Positions 1 to 7,400 of a DNA stretch of 12,671 nucleotides are shown here, in pieces. The notes under the pieces were generated by a model. It searched no databases. It was given only the letters and a program-made list of their open reading frames with translations, and was not told where the DNA came from. Numbering within the stretch: position 1 is the first letter of the stretch; each line of letters begins with the position of its first letter. The translations under genes were made by a program, and so were the position numbers. This DNA is from Caldithrix sp. RBG_13_44_9 (GTDB lineage Bacteria > Calditrichota > Calditrichia > RBG-13-44-9): positions 1 through 12,671 of the forward strand of contig MESS01000066.1 of the NCBI GenBank assembly GCA_001771055.1. Reading direction: 5' to 3'.

Positions 1-175
1 ATAAGTTTGAACAGTAACCTGATTTACAAAACGAAAAAAACTTGTCTAAAAAGCCTTATAGAATAGGAAACTCACTTATGAATTTGATTTATTTGGGACA
101 GCAGTGACATATTAAAAAAATAATTTCCTTTTATATTGATGACTATAAAACTCTTGTTTAAATTTTTACAAAATT

Positions 176-496
176 TCACACTTTCCCATGAATAGAATTT
201 ATAGTGGGTTTACCTCCACCTGGTCGTGGTATTGGTATAATTGATGCTAAACTTATAGTGGGTTTACCTCCACCTGGTCGTGGTATTGGTATAATTGACG
301 CTAAACTTATATTGGATTTACCTCCATCAGGGTGGGGCGGCGAAACAGAATTAATGCGAGCAACTTTACTTTTCTCAGGTGGGGTCAATTGATTCCATAT
401 TGAAAATGAACCTGTAGGTTTGTCAAAAATCAAACCAATAATTAAAAAACAAAGCAACAAAATACCAATTACGATGAACGGGGTGAAACGGCGCAT
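176..496 (-). CDS. small membrane-anchored protein with 18-residue tandem repeats
   Basis: This 106-residue protein matches no family I recognise. Residues 1-3 are basic (MRR), and about residues 6-24 form a strong hydrophobic helix (IVIGILLLCFLIIGLIF) that should act as an uncleaved signal anchor, placing the C-terminus outside the cytoplasm. Cys16 lies in the helix, but LLLC is a poor lipobox. The exported tail is rich in Pro, Gly, Lys and Ile. It holds two identical 18-residue units (ISLASIIPIPRPGGGKPT) preceded by a diverged partial unit (PPHPDGGKSN) and flanked by INSV and INSI. The start is backed by a good Shine-Dalgarno, AAGGAGAA on the minus strand at 501-508. The gene lies 54 nt downstream of the HTH regulator on the same strand, so the two are probably co-transcribed. 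The tail could be a wall- or membrane-spanning linker, a ligand-presenting repeat, or a precursor releasing repeated peptides; the sequence does not decide. Confidence 0.6.
   Translation of the reverse strand: MRRFTPFIVIGILLLCFLIIGLIFDKPTGSFSIWNQLTPPEKSKVARINSVSPPHPDGGKSNISLASIIPIPRPGGGKPTISLASIIPIPRPGGGKPTINSIHGKV
199..342. repeat. 54-bp in-frame tandem repeat (two full units plus a diverged partial)
   Basis: Units at 199-252 and 253-306 differ at a single base (T245 versus C299). The change is synonymous (Ala GCA versus GCG on the coding strand). A third, diverged and partial copy starts at 307 and fades by about 342. The period is exactly 18 codons, so copy-number change would keep the minus-strand reading frame open. 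Units abut with no spacers. Confidence 0.9.
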
Positions 497-537
497 AATG
501 TTCTCCTTACTAATATGGAGCTTACTGTTTTATTTTA

Positions 538-567
538 ATTATATATTTGCTCACCTCAATTTTGGAA
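538..567 (-). promoter_or_regulatory. possible internal promoter before the repeat-peptide gene
   Basis: On the minus strand a perfect TATAAT lies at 543-538, in the gap between the regulator and the small membrane gene. It would start transcription about 35 nt before the ATG at 496. The best -35 match 18 nt upstream (TTCCAA, 567-562) is poor, and the gap is AT-rich, so this may be chance. Confidence 0.25.
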
Positions 568-1030
568 ATGCTGACTCTCGTTTTATTTCATTATATTTTT
601 TTTGCATCATCAGATATATCTCTGAATCTTTTCTCTCAAGCGCCCAAGTCAATAATTCTGAAATTCTAAAATAAATCCCCCTTTTTCTATTTCTGATAAA
701 TGGGATCTTTTCTTGTTTTATCTTTCGGTATAAACTCGTTCTCGATTTTAATCCAAAAATTTCCCTCAGATCACCTGGATCTAATATTTCCTCATATTGT
801 TTAAGACGGGCCACCACCCAATATTTTTGGCCTATTTTACTAGCTCCAAAAATATTTTCCCTCCACACATGCCGTCTCAGCGGAAATCCTGGACTTGATA
901 ATGTATCTTGCAGAATCCCTTCTTCCGCCAACCACACTGCAACTCTTTTCAGCGGAACCACCTCTAAATTTTCCTGTTGCAATCGCCGCTGAATATAGTT
1001 ATTTATTCTAGCAATCATATATTTTGCCAT
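551..1030 (-). CDS. DNA-binding protein with two excisionase/MerR-like winged helices
   Basis: This 159-residue protein appears to contain two copies of the HTH_17 (AlpA/Xis-like) fold. In the first (about residues 24-75), VPLKRVAVWLAEEGI is followed by an LRRHV recognition-helix pattern and a KIGQKYWVV wing. In the second (about 84-130), LDPGDLREIFGL is followed by TSLYRKIKQEKIP and a RKRGIYFRISELLTWA wing. Such domains bind DNA as transcription factors or recombination directionality factors. No integrase, phage gene or attachment site is visible here, so a local transcription regulator is the likelier reading. It is the first gene of a minus-strand pair with the repeat peptide. No clear Shine-Dalgarno precedes the ATG, and Met5 is an alternative start. 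A sigma70-like promoter lies about 45 bp upstream. The two-HTH call rests on pattern recognition, with the second copy the clearer. Confidence 0.65.
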   Translation of the reverse strand: MAKYMIARINNYIQRRLQQENLEVVPLKRVAVWLAEEGILQDTLSSPGFPLRRHVWRENIFGASKIGQKYWVVARLKQYEEILDPGDLREIFGLKSRTSLYRKIKQEKIPFIRNRKRGIYFRISELLTWALERKDSEIYLMMQKKYNEIKRESAFPKLR

Positions 1031-1073
1031 TTAAATTTATTTTTTTGTATTCTAGCTAATCAAAAGTTTCTCA

Positions 1074-1102
1074 ATTATACTACTATTTGTAGCAAATTGC
1101 AA
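1074..1102 (-). promoter_or_regulatory. sigma70-like promoter for the HTH regulator
   Basis: On the minus strand, TTGCAA (1102-1097) is followed after 17 nt by a perfect TATAAT (1079-1074). The predicted 5' leader is about 35 nt. A short palindrome GCAA-A-TTGC (1092-1100) overlaps the -35 hexamer. It also sits just upstream of the divergent SDR gene, so a regulator bound there could affect both genes. Confidence 0.45.
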
Positions 1103-1118
1103 TAAATACAACTTTTAT

Positions 1119-1122
1119 GGAG
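1119..1122 (+). promoter_or_regulatory. ribosome binding site that sets the SDR start
   Basis: GGAG at 1119-1122 lies six bases before the ATG at 1129. An in-frame ATG at 1117 overlaps this motif and has no Shine-Dalgarno of its own. The downstream ATG is therefore preferred, removing four residues (MEIK) from the longest reading frame. Confidence 0.7.
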
Positions 1123-1128
1123 ATAAAA

Positions 1129-1863
1129 ATGAACTTGGAAAACAGTGTTTGTTTGATTACCGGCAGCAATGTGCGAGTGGGTAGAGCTATTGCTCTAAAC
1201 TTATCCAGAAAAGGTGCTTTTGTCACCATCCATTATAATTCTCAGAAATCCAAGGCTGACGATACTGCTGAACTAATTCGTTCGACTGGAAAAGAATGTC
1301 TAATTGTTAAAGGGGATATAAGTAAAAAAACGGATTGGCATCAAATCCTTCAGACAATTGTTGCAAAATGGAAAAAGATCGATGTGTTAGTTAATAACGC
1401 AGCTATATTCTACCGAACACCATTTTTTGAAGTCGGCGACTTAGATTGGTACAACTTTCTCGATGTTAACCTTAAAGGAACATTTTATGGATGTCAAATC
1501 ATAGGAGAATTTATGGTTAAACAACGTTCCGGAAAAATAATAAACATTGCTGATGTCTCAGCTGAAACAGTATGGCCAAGCTATATCCCCTACTGTATAT
1601 CAAAAGCAGGGATTATTGCACTGACAAAAGGTCTATCCAAAGCCTTAGCCCCATATGTTACCGTCAATGCAGTTTCTCCTGGTACAGTGATGTTGGCAGA
1701 AAAATATGATCCGGCTGAAGAAAATTATCTGATTGAAAGGACTCCCCTAAAACGCCTTGGTGATCCACAGGATATTGCCAACACAGTCGCATTTTTAATT
1801 GAGGGAAGTGATTTTATTACCGGCACTATCATCAATGTGGATGGAGGACGTTCTCTTACCTAG
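1129..1863 (+). CDS. short-chain dehydrogenase/reductase, pteridine reductase-like
   Basis: This is a 244-residue NAD(P)H-dependent Rossmann-fold reductase, full length for a classical SDR. The cofactor motif near the N-terminus is TGSNVRVG, the TGxxxRxG form seen in pteridine reductases (PTR1, FolM) rather than the usual TGxxxGxG. It is followed by LVNNAAIFYRTPF, close to the PTR1 NNAS-FY-TP stretch. In the catalytic region (IADVSA ... YCISK), Asp occupies the position 13 residues before the catalytic Tyr where most SDRs have Ser, and Lys follows at Tyr+4. This Asp-Tyr-Lys arrangement is that of PTR1. The C-terminal end has the usual ITGTIINVDGG. Reduction of a pterin or folate is the best guess, but a generic 3-ketoacyl-reductase-like role is possible. 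The gene stands alone on its strand, diverging from the HTH regulator and converging with the signalling operon. No folate gene is adjacent. Confidence 0.8.
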   Translation: MNLENSVCLITGSNVRVGRAIALNLSRKGAFVTIHYNSQKSKADDTAELIRSTGKECLIVKGDISKKTDWHQILQTIVAKWKKIDVLVNNAAIFYRTPFFEVGDLDWYNFLDVNLKGTFYGCQIIGEFMVKQRSGKIINIADVSAETVWPSYIPYCISKAGIIALTKGLSKALAPYVTVNAVSPGTVMLAEKYDPAEENYLIERTPLKRLGDPQDIANTVAFLIEGSDFITGTIINVDGGRSLT

Positions 1864-1979
1864 AACAGGTATAAAATAGACGATTGCAAAGAATCAGGTG
1901 GTTTTAACGTTTTCTATTTTCAAATCTTGATAGTTCCTAAAATAACCAATACACAAATCACAAAATCATTCTCGATAGT

Positions 1980-3464
1980 TTACACTCTCCTTAATGGTAA
2001 CAGAATTTTAAATTCACAACAATCCTCACTGGTAAAGGTAATTTTGAGTCGCCCACCTTTTTCTTTTAATTTACGTTTAAGTAATTCCATATCCATTGAA
2101 TAACTGGCCTCTAATTCGCGTTCATTATCCATTTGTAAATTTGGAGTGAATAGCAGCTGTGTCACTTGTATTCCTTCTAAGCTACTTTCAGGTAGATTTT
2201 CATCTGGTTCATAGGTAACTAATCTCTGAATCATTCTTTCGATTCTATCAATTCTTCCGTCATGTTTCATCACTAAACCCAAAAATCCATCGTTTATCAT
2301 GGAAGAAATCTTAATAATAGCATTTGGGTCTTTATTCGACGACTTCCTTTGATCGAAATCCTCAATTCCATAAAGAATGGTATTTCTAACTAAAAGAAAT
2401 AAAATATCTCGAACCATATTGCGGTAAGAATAAGGAATAGATAAAGCATCAAAATCCTTATAATCAAATTTAACAGCTTTGCCAAGTTGCTTACTTAAGC
2501 TGATGATAAGCGTTTTCAAAGAATGCACCAAAAGTTCACTCTCATAGGCACGTTTTATCCGGAAATGATTGTGAAAATGACTTATGCGTTTAAAAATAGT
2601 TTGGACTTCTTTTAGAATTTCCCGCATATCTCCCAATGATACTACAATTGGAACAAAATCATTTCCATTTAAATCTGACTTATTGCGTAATTTGAAAACT
2701 TTATTGATAAACTGATTAGTCTTATCTGTAAAAAATCTCAGATCCAACATTGAAGCATTCCCTTTAATGATAAACAGAGATCGATAAATATTCTCAATCA
2801 GTTCTCGTGGATTTTTAGTATCCTTGGCATTTTTTAAGATTTCTTCGATATTGGCTAATTCCTGTTCCACTCCTATAAAAAATTCCTTTAACATCTCTGG
2901 CTCAACATGCAAAATGTTAACTAGCCATTCCATCTGCTTTTGAGTATGTTCCTCGGTTTGTTGAATCTTTTTAGATAGTAATATTTTTTCGGTTACATCC
3001 TTTATAGTAATTAATAGTAATATTATATTTTTCTCCTGCGTTACCCTTCTGAAAGTGAATGAAAGGTATTTCGAAGAAGTCCAAATTCCCCATTCATCTT
3101 CATAAAAAAATTCTGTCTCTACCAGAGGATTCAATTCGTTAATTACTTCTTCGTCTAAATCTGGTCTGAACATCAACTGCAGATATTCTTTAGTATTCTC
3201 AATTATTTGACTAGGAATGCGATTTTCTAATAGATTTATCAGATTTCTCCCCCTGAGATTACTGATACCTAGTATTTCTTGCAACGCTTTAGAATAATAT
3301 TCCTGAATAACCAAATCTTGGGTTAAAAAGAAAATACCTTCACCGGTATGTTGAAGCAGATAATGCATCACCCGCTCCAGATCACGCCACTGACTTTCCC
3401 ATTTCCCGGTCTCAGCGTTTGGTTCTAAAGCAGAAAATGGCATACTTTGATCGTCATTATTCAT
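1980..3464 (-). CDS. CheA-like pseudokinase, soluble paralogue of the propeller sensor's kinase half
   Basis: This 494-residue soluble protein is collinear with about the last 480 residues of the 1361-residue sensor upstream. It has a PAS-like domain (about 30-165), a linker, a phosphotransfer-like helical domain (about 180-270), a P3-like region and an ATPase-like domain (about 340-490). Its catalytic positions are altered. The phosphoacceptor His of the sensor (MHLIKGN) is Phe231 here (LFIIKGN). The N box keeps Asn361, but its His is Tyr365. The G1 box DDGRG is HDGRI (401-405). The glycine-rich G2 box GRGIG is SYSMD (454-458). Intact reading frame and preserved domain order argue for a functional, catalytically dead partner rather than decay. 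It is last in the operon, 37 nt after the CheX gene, with only a weak GGA ribosome site. It may form mixed dimers with the sensor or bind the receiver; both are inferences. Confidence 0.85.
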   Translation of the reverse strand: MNNDDQSMPFSALEPNAETGKWESQWRDLERVMHYLLQHTGEGIFFLTQDLVIQEYYSKALQEILGISNLRGRNLINLLENRIPSQIIENTKEYLQLMFRPDLDEEVINELNPLVETEFFYEDEWGIWTSSKYLSFTFRRVTQEKNIILLLITIKDVTEKILLSKKIQQTEEHTQKQMEWLVNILHVEPEMLKEFFIGVEQELANIEEILKNAKDTKNPRELIENIYRSLFIIKGNASMLDLRFFTDKTNQFINKVFKLRNKSDLNGNDFVPIVVSLGDMREILKEVQTIFKRISHFHNHFRIKRAYESELLVHSLKTLIISLSKQLGKAVKFDYKDFDALSIPYSYRNMVRDILFLLVRNTILYGIEDFDQRKSSNKDPNAIIKISSMINDGFLGLVMKHDGRIDRIERMIQRLVTYEPDENLPESSLEGIQVTQLLFTPNLQMDNERELEASYSMDMELLKRKLKEKGGRLKITFTSEDCCEFKILLPLRRV

Positions 3465-3501
3465 ACTATTCCATCTGAATACTATCTATATCCGGTGATG
3501 T

Positions 3502-3948
3502 TTATTCCAAACAAACCACCAGAAAAGATTTATATTCTTTCCATGTTATAGGTATTACAAATGTCTGTACATGTTCTGGCAATCGGATATCTTTAGCCCG
3601 CCCTTCCACTACAACCGGAACCGAAATCATAAAACTGCTCCCATAAGCTTCTCGAACATTACCAGAAATAGTATTGGCAATTTCCCCAGTTAAATCCTTG
3701 ACAGTTTCTATCGTAGCTTGATGATCATTCAGAATTATATTTGCCAGACTTTTTAACATTTCACTTGTAGTAGTGATATATACACATCCTTTTCTTTTAC
3801 CAGAGATTCCGATAATTCCTGAATAATCCAACACTACCGGCTCTTTTCCCTTTAAATAAGGAATTCCCGTTATGGCCTGCTCACCAGTTACTTCTTCAAA
3901 ATAATTGACAGTGCTATCAATAAAAAAGTGAAGATCAGTCTCATTCAT
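3502..3948 (-). CDS. CheX-type CheY-P phosphatase
   Basis: This 148-residue protein belongs to the CheC/CheX/FliY phosphatase fold and has CheX length and a single active site. The diagnostic ExxN pair on the long helix is Glu89 and Asn92 (DLTGEIANTISGN). Upstream, IIGISGKRKGCVYITTT resembles the core strand pair of CheX, and the tail carries the expected beta strands (VQTFVIPITW). CheX proteins hydrolyse the aspartyl-phosphate of CheY-like receivers, with Glu and Asn positioning the attacking water. The obvious substrate is the receiver encoded 20 nt upstream in the same operon. The ribosome site is GGGAG ten bases before the ATG. No flagellar or chemotaxis array gene is nearby, so the role is probably switching off this local pathway. 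The gene symbol is withheld because the system is not classical chemotaxis. Confidence 0.85.
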   Translation of the reverse strand: MNETDLHFFIDSTVNYFEEVTGEQAITGIPYLKGKEPVVLDYSGIIGISGKRKGCVYITTTSEMLKSLANIILNDHQATIETVKDLTGEIANTISGNVREAYGSSFMISVPVVVEGRAKDIRLPEHVQTFVIPITWKEYKSFLVVCLE

Positions 3949-3968
3949 AATTATATCGCTCCCAGGTT

Positions 3969-4343
3969 TTAATTAATTCCCATCATTCGACTAAATGCTG
4001 CTTTAAGTTTTTCCGAGGTAAAAGGTTTGACCAAATAACTTTTTGCGCCGATTTGAATAGCCCTTAGACCAGTAGCTTTATCTTTCAAAGCAGTGATTAC
4101 CATTACCTTGACATCTTTCTTAATCTTCATCATTTCTTCCAGTACGGTTATTCCATCGAGCTCTGGCATGGTGATATCCAAAGTCACTACATCAGGTTGT
4201 GTATTCCTAAACAGTTCCAAAGCAGTTTTGCCATCACCTGCCATCCCAACAACCTCCAATGGAAAATTACTCAGATTTTTTTCAATGGCCTGACGAATGG
4301 TCACCGAGTCATCAATGATCAAAATTTTAAATTTCTCCTGCAT
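3969..4343 (-). CDS. single-domain CheY-like response regulator
   Basis: This 124-residue protein is a stand-alone receiver with no output domain. All the conserved positions are present: acidic pair Asp11-Asp12 (IIDDS), phosphoacceptor Asp56 (VTLDITMPELDG), switch Thr84 (VMVITAL) and Lys106 (YLVKPF). It should accept phosphate from His1082 of the upstream kinase and signal by protein-protein contact, as CheY does. It starts 60 nt after the sensor gene and 20 nt before the phosphatase gene. The Shine-Dalgarno GAGG lies five bases before the ATG. The partner reading its phosphorylated state is unknown; the adjacent pseudokinase is one candidate. Confidence 0.93.
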   Translation of the reverse strand: MQEKFKILIIDDSVTIRQAIEKNLSNFPLEVVGMAGDGKTALELFRNTQPDVVTLDITMPELDGITVLEEMMKIKKDVKVMVITALKDKATGLRAIQIGAKSYLVKPFTSEKLKAAFSRMMGIN

Positions 4344-4403
4344 ATCTACCTCGCTTTGTTTTTCATCTTTAAAGTATCACCCTTATACTTGAGACATCTC
4401 CAT

Positions 4404-7400
4404 TTAGACAGTGATCTGCTTCTTTCTTTTATTTCTATTCACGGATATTTTTCTAGTCTTTTTTAAGGGAATCGAAACCTTAAATTCACAAAAACTTCCC
4501 TTTTCAAAATTGAGTTCTATATTACCTTTATGTTTTAATATTTTTTGATAAATGATATCTAAACCAATACCTCGTCCTGCGAAATGATTAGCTTTCTCGG
4601 CAGTTGTAAATTCTGGTTCAAAGATAAGCTGAGCAATTTGACGATCACTCCAATTCTCAATCTGCTTTCGAGGATATTTCTCACTGGCTATCGCAAGCTG
4701 TTGTAATTTGTTAATCTGAATGCCCCGGCCGTCATCTCTAAAAGTAAAACTATAAACATCTTCCGACACCTCGGTGTAAAGAGTGATGGTGGCTAGGGGG
4801 CGTTTTTTATTTAGAATCCTTTCTTGTGGGCTTTCTATTCCATGATAAAGGGCATTTCGCACAAACTGAATTAAAATCTCTTTTACCAGCAAACGATATT
4901 GATAGGGTAAAGATACAGATTGGAAATTGCTATAATTAAATTCCACTTCTTTTTCAAGATCCTTAGCCAAATTCTGAATTAAATTCTTAATTGAACGCAA
5001 TAACAGGTCACTCTCTTCACTTTTCTTTATTTGAAAATGTTGATGAAATGAACTCATACGTTCAATTATTTTTTTCACCTCGTAAAGACGCTGCTTTAAT
5101 TCACCCAGTCTAAGCACCAATGGAATGAAATCACTCGCCTGAATCTGAGTATTTCTTTTAACTTCATTGATTCTATCTTCAAATTGATGGGCTAGGTCAG
5201 CAAAAAACTTTAAATCGAGAAGAGTGGCATTCCCTTTTATTAAGTGCATTGAGCGGTAAATCTCTTCCAGGATATGTCGGAGGTTGCCATTTCCTTCAGC
5301 ATGTTTTAAAAGTGAATCCACATAGTTTAATTCATTATCCACGCCGGCTAAAAATTCATTTAACAAGGCAGGTTCTATATGTAGAATATTAACCAGCCAT
5401 TCCATTTGATTCTGGGTTCGTTCCTCAGACAGTTTTAATTTTTTGGTTAAATGAACTTGGTCTGTTACATCAATAACCGTAGCAATTAAATTTAGGATGG
5501 TGTGATCGTCACAAATTCGTTTAAAATTGAAATTCAGATATTTTGAGTAAATCCAGGCATCATTTTCATCAGTAAAATTAATTTCAACTTCCTGGAGTGG
5601 ATTGAGTTCTTTCAATGCTTCTTCATCTACATCGTTTTTAAACATCAGTTGCAGATATTCGTTGGTACTGGTTACCACATTATTATTTACTTTTCTTTCC
5701 AGTAATTTGAGAAAATTTAAATGTGCAATATTCTTCTCATTCAACATTCTTTCCAGTGCCAAAGAATATTGTGAACCAATTTCAAAACCGGAATTTATAA
5801 GGAACAACCCTTCCTCCACATGATTGAGAATATCATCGGTATCTCTTTTTGCCCTTAACAGTTCATAATTACTTTGATTTAACTCCCTGGTTCGTTGAGA
5901 AACTTCAAGTTCCAGTTTCCGTTTTTGTGAATTTACACTGCGCATTCTCAGCGCAATAATGGCATAAACCAGCAACAGAATCAACATAACCATGGTAAAT
6001 TTGAACCACCAGGTCTGCCAGAAAGGAGGTTCAATCATAACTTTAAGCGAAATCCCTTCCTCATTCCAGAGTCCATCGTTATTGGAGCCTTTTACCCGGA
6101 AGGTGTAATTACCTCCGTTTAGATTAGTATAATTAGCATAACGACGTGTACTGCAATAAATCCATTCTTTATCAAAACCATCAAGCTTATAGGCATATTT
6201 ATTTTTACCAGGAGTAGAAAAATCCAGTGCGGCAAATTCAAAGGAGAAGAAATTGTCTTTATAGGACAAGTCAATTTGATCTGTTTTGTAAATCACTTGA
6301 GCCAGTTTAACTTCCTGATCGTATTTTTTAAAAGACGTTAACACCACCTTAGGTATGAAGGTATTTTCTCTCACCTCTTGAGGTGAAAATAAAGTTATAC
6401 CATTTATTCCACCAAAAAACATTTCTCCTTTTTTGTTTTTGAAAAATGCATTTCCATTAAACTCATTTCCTTGAATTCCATCACTTGACTCGAAATTTTT
6501 AATCATCCGGGTCTCGGGATTGAACTTTAAAAGGCCCTGGTTAGTACTCAGCCATAAATTTCCTTCATCATCTTCCAGAATTCCATAAATTGCATCATTT
6601 GGTAGACCAACTTCTTTTGAATAATGGGTGAAAATAAATTCGTTTCTATCAAGAAGTTCCAATCCCCCGCCATAAGTTCCTATCCAGAATCTCCCGGCAT
6701 GATCTTCATGAAAACAAAGTACCCGATCATTAGATAAGCTGGCAGGATTGGATGGACTATTTCGAAATGAAATAAATCGGTCTTCCTTCTTAATGTATAA
6801 ACTTAAACCGTTAAAAGTCGCAACCCATATTGCACCACGTTTATCCTCATAAATATAACGAACATGATTTCCACTTAGGGAATTAGGATTTTGGGGATTG
6901 TGATAATATTTTTTGAAATGTTTTCGCTTTGGATCAAATTTATTTAATCCATTCAGAGTGGCAATCCATAAATTTCTTTTTGTATCCTCGTAAATATGGC
7001 GCAAACTATTATCACTGATGCTGTTTTGATTAGCAGGATCATGAGTAAATCTCTCAAAATTATTTTTTTTATAATCGTACCGGTTTAAACCACTCCCCTC
7101 AGTTCCTATCCACAAATCTCCCTGACTATCTTGAAAAATTGTTCTGACTAAATTGTGACTCAAACTTCTAGGATCATTCCGTTTATTAAAATAGTGCACT
7201 ATCTGATCAGTGGTACGATCAAGTCGATTTAATCCATTATTGGTTCCTATCCAGATATATCCCCGATTGTCTTCAAAAATCGACCAGACATTCTTATCAC
7301 TCAGACTGTTCATTTTAGAAAGATTTTGAGTATAATTTTTAAAGACCGACTTTTTACGATCATATTTGTTAAGGGCCCCGCTATAAGTTCCAACCCATAA

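Noticed and set aside
199..342. CRISPR-like array
   Set aside because: The units abut directly with no unique spacers and keep a codon-multiple period, so they are coding repeats.
204..392. Plus-strand frame across the 54-bp repeats
   Set aside because: It starts at GTG with no ribosome site and lies opposite the minus-strand gene, which has a strong Shine-Dalgarno and a membrane anchor.
551..1030. Excisionase of an integrated element
   Set aside because: The fold would allow it, but no integrase, phage gene, direct-repeat attachment site or tRNA is present nearby.
1117..1128. Upstream ATG of the SDR gene as the start
   Set aside because: This ATG overlaps the GGAG ribosome site of the ATG at 1129 and has none of its own; SDR homology begins after 1129.
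1873..1920. Inverted repeat AAAATAGA / TCTATTTT between the convergent SDR gene and signalling operon, considered as a shared terminator
   Set aside because: The arms are almost all A/T with a loop of about 32 bases and no GC-rich stem; it is likely chance in AT-rich DNA.
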